Positions 7,945-16,286 of a DNA stretch of 64,000 nt are shown here, in pieces. A program made the translations under genes and the position numbers. The stretch spans positions 4,588,001-4,652,000 of the forward strand of contig NZ_RBKT01000001.1 of the NCBI RefSeq assembly GCF_003633685.1. Direction: 5' to 3'. This DNA is from Micromonospora pisi (lineage in GTDB: Bacteria > Actinomycetota > Actinomycetes > Mycobacteriales > Micromonosporaceae). Positions within the stretch are counted from its first letter, which is position 1. Each line of letters begins with the position of its first letter. The notes under the pieces are model-generated. The model did no database searches. It saw only the letters and a list, made by a program, of their open reading frames with translations, and was not told the origin of the DNA.

Positions 7945-8787
7945 GTGGCGAACCGGTGGACGGCGGAGTTCAGGCTCAGTATCACCCGAGCGTTGGCGGA
8001 TCAGTTGGCCACGACGCTGGCCCCATTGGAGGCGGCGCCACTCACTCCCGAGCACATCAGCACAGTTATGCCACGACCAGGTGTGTACGTGCTCTTCCTT
8101 GACGGGGAACGTGTGTACGTGGGTAAAGCGGCTAGGTCTCTGCAGGATCGGCTGAGTCAGCATTACCAGAAGATTTCTGGCCGTAGTGGTATCGATCTGA
8201 ATGACGTACGGTTCGTGTGCGTCTATGTCGATGAGGATCTGGACGCGGCTGCACCGGAAAAGCTATTGATCAAGAAATACCGGGCGCACGACAGTATCCC
8301 ATGGAACACCAACGGGTTCGGGAACAAGGACCCGGGGCGGAACCGGGACACGAGCCTGGTCAAGAAGGTGCACTTCGACGCCACCTACCCCATTGACCTT
8401 GGGTATCGGTTGTCCTTGGAGCCTGGGTCACAACCAGTGGCGGCGGCTCTGGAAGTCGCCAAGCGTGAGCTCCCCTATCTGTTGCGTTTCGACAATGGCG
8501 TAGCCGCCAAGAAAATCTACCGCGACACAACTGTTTCGATTCCTGATGAACCCATGGTCGCAACGGATCTGATAGAGCATCTAATCCGAGCCCTGCCTCA
8601 TGGATGGCAGCTGACCGCCTTGCCTGGCTATTTGATCATGTACGCGGAAGATCGAGAGTATGCGAGCGCGTTAGCGTGGTGGAAGAGGAATTCGACTGGG
8701 GTGACGCGGACGGAGGGCCCAGGTCACTTCGCGGCTGGGCGGGTCGAGCCCGAGGATTCTGGCTCGGAATCGGGCGAGCCCGCCTAA
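7945..8787 (+). CDS. Eco29kI-type GIY-YIG restriction endonuclease (copy 2)
   Basis: 280 aa. Start GTG 7945 has GGAGGG 8 nt upstream. The core mirrors copy 1: PGVYVLFLDGERVYVGK, QDRLSQHY (Arg, His), APEKLLIKKY (Glu), IPWNTNGFGNKDPGRN (Asn), with matching spacing and a similar tail (LPHGWQLTALPGYLIMYAEDREYASA versus LPLGWQATVQPQGVIVYRENVDYSYA). Identity between the copies looks modest, so they are diverged paralogues, not a fresh duplication. It is divergent from the hydrolase and methyltransferase genes, with a 170-bp shared upstream region. The presence of two endonucleases suggests either two subunits, two related targets or replacement in progress. Confidence 0.85.
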   Translation: MANRWTAEFRLSITRALADQLATTLAPLEAAPLTPEHISTVMPRPGVYVLFLDGERVYVGKAARSLQDRLSQHYQKISGRSGIDLNDVRFVCVYVDEDLDAAAPEKLLIKKYRAHDSIPWNTNGFGNKDPGRNRDTSLVKKVHFDATYPIDLGYRLSLEPGSQPVAAALEVAKRELPYLLRFDNGVAAKKIYRDTTVSIPDEPMVATDLIEHLIRALPHGWQLTALPGYLIMYAEDREYASALAWWKRNSTGVTRTEGPGHFAAGRVEPEDSGSESGEPA

Positions 8788-8858
8788 ATGGGGTGTGGGT
8801 GGATACGACTTCCTGAGCGGTCTACCGACCCGCAACCGCATGGCTTCAGGTGACAACC

Positions 8859-9344
8859 TCAGACGATGGGGTTCCCGTCTTCCAGGTACAGGGTTGTTCC
8901 CTGTGTAACGGCGAGCAGGGCGGCGGCGGCTCGGCGGGCGAGCAGGGGGGAGAGGCGGCGCTCGGCTTCGTCCGGTGTCGACCAGGCCCAACTGCGGAGT
9001 TCGTCGGCAGGCAGCGTGATCTGTGACGTACGGGCCGGGTCGAGTTGGCCGCCGTCGTAGACGAACATGACCCCGTCGGTGCGCCCTGGCTTTGGCGGGA
9101 CCCAGTCGACCACCAGCAGCCGGCCGGGCGTCACCGACAGGCCCAACTCCTCGGTCAGCTCCCGGATTGCGGCCTGGTACGGCGACTCGTCAGCCTCGAT
9201 CGCGCCCCCAGGCAGTTCCCAGTCGTCCTTGTACACCGGCTCCACCAGCAGAATCCGATCACCATCCGGATCACGGAACAGCACGGCTGAGCTCATCCGC
9301 TTGCGCGGCAACGAGGCAATGTAGTCGTCCGCGGGTGTCGTCAC
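8859..9344 (-). CDS. NUDIX hydrolase
   Basis: 161 aa. Hydrolyses a nucleoside-diphosphate-linked compound; the substrate is unknown. The NUDIX box is complete: GGAIEADESPYQAAIRELTEELG, here quoted as G-x5-E-x7-RELTEELG, at about residues 45-68. The preceding DDWELPGG and following VDWVPPKPGRTDGVMFVYDGG fit the small MutT-like group. It starts at GTG 9344. It is the first gene with normal high-GC codon use to the right of the island and is divergent from phoD. Confidence 0.88.
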   Translation of the reverse strand: MTTPADDYIASLPRKRMSSAVLFRDPDGDRILLVEPVYKDDWELPGGAIEADESPYQAAIRELTEELGLSVTPGRLLVVDWVPPKPGRTDGVMFVYDGGQLDPARTSQITLPADELRSWAWSTPDEAERRLSPLLARRAAAALLAVTQGTTLYLEDGNPIV

Positions 9345-9506
9345 CAGTGGACGCTAACCCGACGGACGCGTCCTGCGGCGCATACGCGGTCGCTGATCTT
9401 GCCACTCGCCGTACCGCCTGACGTAACGCGGGCTTCAGGCACTGGGCAGGCGGGGTGACCAGTGTGGGTCGGCACAACCCCCGTGCCTAGCGAAGCAGGT
9501 GTGTCA

Positions 9507-12035
9507 GTGTCGGACGCTTTTTCGATCAGCCGTCGACATTTCCTAACCCTGGCTGGAGGGACCGCGGGCGCGGTCGCCGTGAGCCAACTGATCGCGCAAC
9601 TTCCTCCGGCGTACGCGGACGAACTTGACCCGGCGCCGTTCACCCTCGGGGTGGCCTCGGGTGAGCCCGACCACCAGAGCGTGGTGATCTGGACCCGGCT
9701 GGTGGCGGACCCGCTCAACACCACCGATGGTGGCATGCCGGCGGAGCCGGTCAAGGTGAGCTACGAGATCGCCACCGACCCGGAGTTCCGGCGCATCGTG
9801 CAGGTCGGCAAGCGGACCACCGACCCGGCGTCGGCGCACTCCGTACACATCCTGGTCAACGATCTCGCGCCGGACCGCTGGTACTGGTACCGCTTCGAGG
9901 CCAACGGCGTCTACAGCCGCGTCGGGCGCACCCGGACGTTCCCGGCGCCAGGGGCGGACGTCACGCACATGCGGTTCGCCTTCGCGTCCTGCCAGTCGTG
10001 GGTCGGCGGCCCCTACCCGGCCTACCGGGACATGGCCACCCAGGAACTCGACTTTGTCGTGCACCTCGGCGACTACATCTACGAGACCACCAACGGCAGT
10101 TTGACCGAGTTCCGTCGGCTGCACGCCCTCTACAAGACCTCGCCCGACCTGCGGGCCGCGCACGCCCGGTTCCCGTTCATCATGACCTGGGACGACCACG
10201 AGGTGCAGAACAACTACGCCGGTGACGTCGCCGGGGGCGCCGGTGACGGGCGGCCGTTCCTGGAGCGTCGGGCCAACGGCTACCAGGCGTACTACGAGCA
10301 CCTGCCGCTGCGCCCCATGCACCGGCCGGACGGCGCCGACATGCTGATGTACCGCCGCTTCGACTTCGGCAAGCTGGCCCAGTTCAGCGTGCTCGACACC
10401 CGGCAGTACCGCACCGACCAGGCGCTCGGTGACGGGCGCAAGGAACCGACCGGTGAGGTCTTCGACCCGGAGCGGACGATGACCGGCCCCAAGCAGGAGC
10501 AGTGGCTGCTCCGTGGGCTGCGCGAGTCCGAGGCGCAGTGGAACGTCATCGCCCAGCAGACGATCATGGCCCAGTTCGACTACGACCTCGGCCCGACGAA
10601 GATCGTCAACCTGGACCAGTGGGACGGTTACCCGCTGGCCCGCAACCGCATCCTCAACCACATCGTGAAGCACCAGATCGGCAACCCGATCGTGCTCGGT
10701 GGTGACTGGCACACCCACTGGGTCAACGACCTGAAAACCGACTTTGACGACCCGCGCGCCATGGTCGTCGCCAGCGAGTTCGTCGGCACGTCGATCTCGT
10801 CGGGTGCGAGCTGGGACCCGGACGTACGGGCCGGCCTCGCCGCGAACCCGCACGTCAAGTTCTACAACGGCAGCTACCGGGGCTACGTGATCTGCGACGT
10901 CAACGAGAAGCGTTGGCGGGCCGACCTGCGCATCGTGCTCGACGCGCGTGACGCCGCCTCACCCGCGTACACGATCGCGGCCTTCGCGGTCCGCGACGGC
11001 AAGCCCGGCGCGCATCGGATCGACGACGGCGACGGCATCGTCGGCCGGGTCACCGACGCGGTGACCGGTGTGGCCCTGCCGAACGTCGAGGTGACGGTGA
11101 CCCGGGAGGACGGCAGCCGCCTGGTGTCGAGCACCACCGACCCGTCCGGCGAGGTCCTCGCGTTCGCGCCGCCCGGCAACTACACCGTCGCGGTCAACGG
11201 GGTCGGCTACGAGCCGGTGACCCGTACGGTGACGGTTGTCGACGGTACGCAGACCAAGCTTGACCTGCGGCTGGACCGCGCGGCGACCCGGGCCGGCACC
11301 GGGCGCACCGTGCCCGGTCCGCAGGCGTCTGCGGCGACCTCCGACATCGTGCTCAGCAACGAGCTGGTGGCGCTCGCCGTCTCCGCCGGTACGGACGACT
11401 CGCAACTGACCCCGGTCGCCCTCGGCAAGCCGCTCGACATGGCTGCCGTCGGCCGCCTCGACCAGCTCGACTGGATCAACCTGCCGTACGCCTCCCTGAC
11501 CCAGCCGCGCGGCGCGAACGCGTGGCAGCAGCGGACCGTACGCTCCACCGCGATCGAGGTGCTCTCCGCGAGTGGCCCGGTCGCGACGGTACGGGCGACC
11601 GGCGCCAGCACCACGGTTGCCGACCTTGAGGTGATCACGACGTACATGATTAGGCCGAACGAGCCGTGGGTGATGGCCGAGAGTGCCTTCACCAACCGTG
11701 GCGCGGCGCCGTGCACCTTCTGGGCCGGTGACGCGATGGACTACGACGGTGCCGGCCAGCGCAGTGGTGTCGCGGGGCACGGGACGATCGAGGCCACCGA
11801 CCCTGCTGACTATCCGCCGACCGCGCCGTGGATCGGCATGACCGGCACCGACCGGCAGACCTACGGCCTGCTCTACTCCGAGGGCGACTTCATCGCCTAC
11901 GCCGCCTACAACTGGGTGATGAGCCAGCGCAAGGTGACCCTCGCCCCGGGCGAGACGTTCACCCTGCGTCGGCGGATCGCCGCCGTCGACAGCGGCACCG
12001 GCGCCGACCCGTTCGCGGTGCTCGGCACCCTCTGA
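9507..12035 (+). CDS. phoD: Tat-exported alkaline phosphatase PhoD with C-terminal extra domains
   Basis: Secreted phosphomonoesterase/phosphodiesterase of the PhoD family, active outside the cell in phosphate scavenging. The twin-arginine signal SRRHFLTLAGG is at residues 8-18, ending near PAYADE. The PhoD N domain (FTLGVASGEPDHQSVVIWTRL) is followed by the metallophosphatase core: FASCQSW, DFVVHLGDYIYE, TWDDHEVQNNY and GGDWHTHWV. Residues ~508-590 form a carboxypeptidase-regulatory-like beta domain (GRVTDAVTGVALPNVEVTV), and the last ~240 residues a further beta-rich domain. At 842 aa it is much longer than usual PhoD. GTG 9507 was preferred over GTG 9462 and 9501 because AGCAGG lies 7-8 nt before it and it gives a compact Tat signal. 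Confidence 0.92.
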   Translation: MSDAFSISRRHFLTLAGGTAGAVAVSQLIAQLPPAYADELDPAPFTLGVASGEPDHQSVVIWTRLVADPLNTTDGGMPAEPVKVSYEIATDPEFRRIVQVGKRTTDPASAHSVHILVNDLAPDRWYWYRFEANGVYSRVGRTRTFPAPGADVTHMRFAFASCQSWVGGPYPAYRDMATQELDFVVHLGDYIYETTNGSLTEFRRLHALYKTSPDLRAAHARFPFIMTWDDHEVQNNYAGDVAGGAGDGRPFLERRANGYQAYYEHLPLRPMHRPDGADMLMYRRFDFGKLAQFSVLDTRQYRTDQALGDGRKEPTGEVFDPERTMTGPKQEQWLLRGLRESEAQWNVIAQQTIMAQFDYDLGPTKIVNLDQWDGYPLARNRILNHIVKHQIGNPIVLGGDWHTHWVNDLKTDFDDPRAMVVASEFVGTSISSGASWDPDVRAGLAANPHVKFYNGSYRGYVICDVNEKRWRADLRIVLDARDAASPAYTIAAFAVRDGKPGAHRIDDGDGIVGRVTDAVTGVALPNVEVTVTREDGSRLVSSTTDPSGEVLAFAPPGNYTVAVNGVGYEPVTRTVTVVDGTQTKLDLRLDRAATRAGTGRTVPGPQASAATSDIVLSNELVALAVSAGTDDSQLTPVALGKPLDMAAVGRLDQLDWINLPYASLTQPRGANAWQQRTVRSTAIEVLSASGPVATVRATGASTTVADLEVITTYMIRPNEPWVMAESAFTNRGAAPCTFWAGDAMDYDGAGQRSGVAGHGTIEATDPADYPPTAPWIGMTGTDRQTYGLLYSEGDFIAYAAYNWVMSQRKVTLAPGETFTLRRRIAAVDSGTGADPFAVLGTL

Positions 12036-12051
12036 GGCTTGGTGGGTCAGT

Positions 12052-12086
12052 CGCGCGGGCGGTCGGTTGAACCGGCCGCCCGCGCG
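12052..12086. terminator. Bidirectional hairpin terminator
   Basis: CGCGCGGGCGG (12052-12062) pairs with CCGCCCGCGCG (12076-12086). Inside, CGGT/ACCG adds four more pairs around a 3-nt loop, with a single T:G pair between the two stems. It lies between the convergent phoD and SDR genes. There is no U tract on either side, as is common for terminators in high-GC actinobacteria. Confidence 0.7.
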
Positions 12087-12102
12087 GCCTTCGGCGTAGG
12101 GG

Positions 12103-12789
12103 TCAGAGGGTCAGGACGCCGCCCTCGATGAACAGTTCCTGGGCGTTGACACCGGTGTTGCGCAGCAGGAAGTCGGTCGCGTCGACGACCTCGGCCATCG
12201 TCACCAGCCGACCGATCGGGGTCCGGGCGCGGTGCGGGTGGTCGGCCAGGTCGCGCCACTTCGGGCTGTCGCCGACGATGCCCGGGTGCACGACGTTGAC
12301 CCGGTACGGGGCGATCTCGACCGCCAGCGACTTCACCAGGCCGGTGAGGCCCGCGTTGTGGGTGGTGACCATCGTGGACCCCGGGTACGGGCGTTCCTTC
12401 GCCAAGCCGCCGAAGAACACCACTGACGCTCCGGGGCGGAAACGGTCACGCAGGACCCGTACCGTCTCGGCGTAGCCGACCAGCTTGATGGTCAACGACG
12501 TGACCGCCGCGTCCAGGTCGAAATTCTCGAGCGTGTTGGTGGCCTGGTTCGTCGAGGTGAGGACGAGGTGGTCGACCTCCGTGATCTCACCGAGCGCGGC
12601 GGCGATGGTGGCCGGCTCGGCCAGGTCGACGGCCAGCCCTCGGGTGTTACCGCCGATCTCGGCGGCCACAGCCTCGGCCCGCGCCTTGTCCCGGCTCGTG
12701 ATGACGACCGCGTCCCCAGGGGCCGCGAAATGCTCGGCGATCGCCCGCCCCAGCCCGTTGCTTCCACCGACGACGACAGATGTCTTCAT
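12103..12789 (-). CDS. SDR-family NAD(P)-dependent oxidoreductase
   Basis: 228 aa, ATG 12789 with GGGAGCAGG upstream. Rossmann dinucleotide motif VVVGGSNGLGRAIA at residues 5-18, an acidic loop (SRDKARAEAVAAEIGG) and the segment VDHLVLTS. In the usual active-site region, the Tyr of YxxxK is replaced: the sequence reads TMVTTHNAGLTGLVKSLAVE, so a histidine sits where tyrosine is expected and the serine region reads VVFFGGL. It may be a degenerate or non-classical SDR. Substrate unknown. The next upstream gene on this strand is the acyl-CoA dehydrogenase, so it could belong to the acyl-CoA operon (atu clusters contain SDRs), although 150 bp separate them. Confidence 0.82.
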   Translation of the reverse strand: MKTSVVVGGSNGLGRAIAEHFAAPGDAVVITSRDKARAEAVAAEIGGNTRGLAVDLAEPATIAAALGEITEVDHLVLTSTNQATNTLENFDLDAAVTSLTIKLVGYAETVRVLRDRFRPGASVVFFGGLAKERPYPGSTMVTTHNAGLTGLVKSLAVEIAPYRVNVVHPGIVGDSPKWRDLADHPHRARTPIGRLVTMAEVVDATDFLLRNTGVNAQELFIEGGVLTL

Positions 12790-12940
12790 CTGACCTGCTC
12801 CCTCTGCCTGAACCTGCGAAATACCTGTGGAGTACGAACGTGGCAACCGATCCATGGTCGGTGCTAGTCCCGTTCCCCCGCCGGTACGGCATGGTCCTCG
12901 TCACGTCGGCAAGCCATCGTCGTCGCGCCGCAACCTTCTG

Positions 12941-14104
12941 TCAGTACGACTTCTCCTGCCCCAGCACGTGCTGCGCCACGAAGTTGAGGATCATCTCCCG
13001 GCTGACCGGGGCGATCCGGGTCGCGCGTACGGTGCCGAGCAGGGTCGCCACCCCGTACTCGGTGGTCATGCCGTTGCCGCCGTGGACCTGGATGGCGGTG
13101 TCGACGGCGAGTGCGGCGGCGTCGGCCGCTGAGTACTTCGCCATGTTCGCGGCGGTGCCGGCCTCCAGATCGCGGCCGGCGTCGTAGAGAGCCGCCGCCT
13201 TCGCGATCATCAGCCGGGCCAGTTCGACCTGTACGGCCGCATGCGCGAGCGGGTGCGAGATGCCCTGGTGGGAGCCGATGGTCCGGCCTCCCCAGACCTT
13301 CCGGGTGGCGGCGTACGACGAGGCGCGCTCGATGGCGTAGCGGCCGGAGCCGGCGGCGAGCGCGGCGACCAGGATCCGTTCCGGGTTCAGCCCGGCGAAG
13401 AGCGCCTGGAGTCCGACGTCGGCGCCACCGCCGACCAGCGCGTCGGCGGGGAGCCGCACGTCGTCGAGGTAGAGCATCCACTGGCTCTCCGGTGACAGGA
13501 TCTCCATGTCGAGCTTCGACTTCGTCAGACCCGGGGCGTCGGTCGGCACCAGGAACAGCGCCGGCTTGAGCCTGCCGGTGGCGGCATCCTCGGTACGCCC
13601 GACAACCAGGACGTACGCCGAGTCGTCGACCCCGGAGATGAAGCACTTCCGCCCGGAGAGCAGCCAGTCGTCGCCGTCCCGGCGGGCGATCGTGCCGAGC
13701 TTGTGCGAGTTGGAGCCGGCCTCGGGTTCGGTGATCGCGAAGGCGATCTTCAGGGTGCCGTCGGCCATCGGTGGCAGGAAGCGTTTGCGCTGCTCTTCGG
13801 TGCCGTGCTTGCTGATGATGGTGGCGACGATCGCGGGCGACACGACGATCATCAGCAGTGGGGAGCCGGTCGCGGCCAGTTCCTCGCAGACGATGGCGAG
13901 GTCGGTGATGCCGCCGCCACCGCCGCCGTACTCCTCGGGGATGTTGACGCCGAGGTAGCCGAGCCGGCCGGCTTCCTGCCACAGCTCGGTGGTGTGCTCA
14001 CCGGCCTTCGCCTTGCTGACGTAGTACTCGTGCCCGTACCGGTTACCGAGCGCGCGTACGGCGTCGCGCAACTGTTCCTGTTCCGGGGTGAGGTCGAAGT
14101 CCAT
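12941..14104 (-). CDS. Acyl-CoA dehydrogenase
   Basis: FAD-dependent acyl-CoA alpha,beta-dehydrogenase, 387 aa. Typical landmarks: LGYLGVNIPEEYGG near the N terminus, AFAITEPEAGSNSHKLGT (FAD/substrate loop), FISGVDDSAYVLVVGRT, GGRTIGSHQGISHPLA and IQVHGGNGMTTEYGVA, with the last segment closing the FAD site. Start ATG 14104 follows CGGAGG; the frame extends upstream into a repeat element, but no better start exists there. Last gene of the carboxylase operon; likely oxidises a branched acyl-CoA (isovaleryl- or citronellyl-CoA type) to feed the carboxylase. The exact substrate cannot be read from the sequence. Confidence 0.9.
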   Translation of the reverse strand: MDFDLTPEQEQLRDAVRALGNRYGHEYYVSKAKAGEHTTELWQEAGRLGYLGVNIPEEYGGGGGGITDLAIVCEELAATGSPLLMIVVSPAIVATIISKHGTEEQRKRFLPPMADGTLKIAFAITEPEAGSNSHKLGTIARRDGDDWLLSGRKCFISGVDDSAYVLVVGRTEDAATGRLKPALFLVPTDAPGLTKSKLDMEILSPESQWMLYLDDVRLPADALVGGGADVGLQALFAGLNPERILVAALAAGSGRYAIERASSYAATRKVWGGRTIGSHQGISHPLAHAAVQVELARLMIAKAAALYDAGRDLEAGTAANMAKYSAADAAALAVDTAIQVHGGNGMTTEYGVATLLGTVRATRIAPVSREMILNFVAQHVLGQEKSY

Positions 14105-14141
14105 GAGGGGCCTCCGGAGGTGCGCTGGGGGTGGACGGGGC

Positions 14142-14195
14142 GTTAGGAAGGGGCCCTTCCTATACAAAAAGCGATAACAAGGGGCCCTTCCTTAC
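14142..14195. repeat. 54-bp double-palindrome repeat, copy 1
   Basis: Two GGAAGGGGCCCTTCC-type palindromes separated by TATACAAAAAGCGATAACAA. It overlaps the last bases of the carboxylase alpha gene: the TAA stop (14194-14192) is the TAA of GTAAGG in the element. Copies 2 (18590-18643) and 3 (42474-42526) match it closely. The hairpins could act as terminator or mRNA stabiliser between the alpha gene and the dehydrogenase gene. Confidence 0.8.
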
Positions 14196-16249
14196 ACCAC
14201 GACGGCGAGGACGGTGCCGGCTTCGACCTGGGCGCCGGGGGGCACCGGGAGTTCGGTGACGGTGCCGGCGGTGGGGGCGTGGACCGGGTGTTCGAGTTTC
14301 ATCGCTTCGAGGGTGAGCAGGAGGTCCCCGGCGGCCACGTGTTGACCGGTGACGACGAGGATGCGGCTGACGGCGCCGGGAAGCGGGGCGACCAGGGAAC
14401 CTTCGGCCAGCTCCGGGGTGGGTTCGGGGAAACGGGGGAGTTCGGTCAGGGTCACCGAACCGTCCGGGCCGTCCACATAGGAGACGGAGTCGACCCGGTG
14501 TACGGCGAACGCGACGCGTACCCCGGCGACGTCGAGCACCACCCGATCCGGTTCGGCGGTCAGGATCGTCACCGCCGGTGAGTCGTCGGGCAGCGGGGCG
14601 ACGGTGGGGTGCAGGCCGGCGAGGTCGAGTTCGTCCGGGTCGACGGGGCGTACCCACCAGGTGGCGAGGGCGCCGGTCCGGTCCAGCCGGTAGCCGACCT
14701 CGACCGGGCCGGACGGGCCGTCGAAGACGCTGGTCTGCGCGCCGGCAGGGACGTTGCGCCAACCGGACGGCAGGCTCGTCAGCACCGGGGCGGACCGGCG
14801 GCGGGCGGCTGCACCGGCGAGCGCGGCGGCGAGGCAGGAGACGCGTACCGCCTCGACCGAGGAGAGCAGTGGGGCGAAGAGTTCCGGGTGCCGGTCGAGG
14901 AAGCCGGTGTCGATCGCCCCGGCCCGGAACTCCGGGTGCCGGAGTACGCGTACCAGCAGGTCACGGTTGGTGCGTACGCCGTGCAGCTCGGCCCGGCTCA
15001 GCGCGTTGGCGAGCAGCCGGGTCGCCTCGCCCCGGGTCGGTGCCCAGGCGACGAGTTTCGCCAGCATCGAGTCGTAGTGCACCCCGACGGTCGAGCCGTC
15101 GCGTACGCCGGAGTCGAGCCGCAGCGCGGCCCGGCCGGCGGCGGTCGGCACCGGTTCGAACTCGGTGACCACGCCGGGGACGGCGAAGCGGTGCAGGGTG
15201 CCGGTCGCCGGCATCCACACGTTCGCCGGGTCCTCGGCGCAGAGCCGCACCTCGATCGCGTGCCCGGTGGTGAGGATCAGCGAGGAGGAGTAGGCGCCGG
15301 AGCCGGTCGCGCTGGGCAGCAGGCCGCCCTCGGCGACGACGAGCTGCCAGCGGACCAGGTCGAAACCGGTGACCGCCTCGGTGACCGGGTGTTCGACCTG
15401 GAGTCGGGTGTTCATCTCCAGGAAGAAGAACTCACCGGTCGGGGCGAGCAGGAACTCGACCGTGCCGGCGCCGAGGTAGCCGACCGCGCGGGCCGCCGCC
15501 GTCGCCGCTTCGAACAGCCTCGGCCGAAGCTGGTCGCTGACCGCCGTCGACGGCGTCTCCTCGATGATCTTCTGGTGGCGGCGCTGGATCGAGCATTCCC
15601 GTTCGCCGAGCGGCACGATGTGGCCGTGCGAGTCGGCGAAGATCTGCACCTCGATGTGGCGGGCCTGCTCCACGTACCGCTCGATGAAGACGGTGCCGTC
15701 GCCGAACGCGTTGGCCGCCTCCCGCCGGGCCGAGGCGACCGCCTCGGTCAGCGTGGCCGCGTCCCGGACCACCCGCATGCCGCGCCCGCCGCCACCGGCC
15801 GACGCCTTGACCAGCACCGGGAACTCGGTGACCCGGTCTGGGTCGGTTTCGGTCGGCAGCATCGGCACTCCGGCGTCGGCGAGCAGCGCTTTCGCCTCGA
15901 TCTTCGAACCCATCACCGCGATCGCCTTGGCCGGTGGGCCGACCCAGGTCAGCCCGGCGTCGGTGACGGCGGTGGCGAAGTTGGCGTTCTCGGCGAGGAA
16001 GCCGTACCCGGGGTGGATCGCGTCCGCGCCGGACCGTCCGGCCGCCGCGACGAGCAGGTCCGCGCGGAGGTACGTCTCCGCCGGGGTCTGGCCGGGCAGC
16101 CGTACGGCGAAGTCCGCCTCGGCCACGTACGGCGCGTCGGCGTCCGCGTCGGAGTAGACCGCGACCGTCTCGACGCCGACCGACCGGCAGGTGGCGAAGA
16201 TCCGTCGGGCGATCTCGCCCCGGTTCGCCACCAGCAGCCTGCGAATCAT
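14192..16249 (-). CDS. Acyl-CoA carboxylase biotin-containing alpha subunit
   Basis: 685 aa; biotin carboxylase and biotin carboxyl carrier in one chain, working with the beta subunit to carboxylate an acyl-CoA. N-terminal MIRRLLVANRGEIARRIF, ATP-grasp region with KASAGGGGRGMR, HIEVQIFAD, GERECSIQRRHQKIIEE and EMNTRLQVEHPVTE. The C-terminal biotinyl domain contains EAMKLEHPV, with Lys as biotin site. Size and layout fit methylcrotonyl- or geranyl-CoA carboxylases (AtuF/MccA). ATG 16249 is preceded by GGGGGA and by a duplicated copy of its own start region. The stop lies inside repeat copy 1. Confidence 0.92.
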   Translation of the reverse strand: MIRRLLVANRGEIARRIFATCRSVGVETVAVYSDADADAPYVAEADFAVRLPGQTPAETYLRADLLVAAAGRSGADAIHPGYGFLAENANFATAVTDAGLTWVGPPAKAIAVMGSKIEAKALLADAGVPMLPTETDPDRVTEFPVLVKASAGGGGRGMRVVRDAATLTEAVASARREAANAFGDGTVFIERYVEQARHIEVQIFADSHGHIVPLGERECSIQRRHQKIIEETPSTAVSDQLRPRLFEAATAAARAVGYLGAGTVEFLLAPTGEFFFLEMNTRLQVEHPVTEAVTGFDLVRWQLVVAEGGLLPSATGSGAYSSSLILTTGHAIEVRLCAEDPANVWMPATGTLHRFAVPGVVTEFEPVPTAAGRAALRLDSGVRDGSTVGVHYDSMLAKLVAWAPTRGEATRLLANALSRAELHGVRTNRDLLVRVLRHPEFRAGAIDTGFLDRHPELFAPLLSSVEAVRVSCLAAALAGAAARRRSAPVLTSLPSGWRNVPAGAQTSVFDGPSGPVEVGYRLDRTGALATWWVRPVDPDELDLAGLHPTVAPLPDDSPAVTILTAEPDRVVLDVAGVRVAFAVHRVDSVSYVDGPDGSVTLTELPRFPEPTPELAEGSLVAPLPGAVSRILVVTGQHVAAGDLLLTLEAMKLEHPVHAPTAGTVTELPVPPGAQVEAGTVLAVVV

Positions 16250-16286
16250 GAGGAGTCCCCCAGCCTGCGAATCATGACGAGTCCCC
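16235..16286. repeat. 26-bp tandem duplication across the alpha-subunit start
   Basis: Positions 16235-16260 and 16261-16286 are the same 26 bp with one mismatch, directly adjacent. Both contain the start context ATGATTCGCAGGCTG on the minus strand. The upstream copy therefore encodes a nine-residue mini-ORF (MIRRLGDSS) from ATG 16275, whose TGA overlaps the real ATG 16249. The duplication fills the whole gap between the beta stop and the alpha start. Confidence 0.85.

Larger units (their letters stand above)
3455..8858. other. Restriction-modification island
   Basis: From the broken GntR gene to just before the NUDIX gene, base composition and codon use differ from both flanks, with many A/T-ending codons. 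The genes form a defence unit: endonuclease, Vsr, methyltransferase and hydrolase-like gene leftward, and a second endonuclease rightward. No integrase, transposase or flanking direct repeat is visible, so the insertion mechanism is unknown. Edges are approximate. Confidence 0.65.

Noticed and set aside
3455-8858. Integrative element with attachment sites
   Set aside because: No integrase, transposase, tRNA or flanking direct repeats were found, so only a restriction island is claimed.
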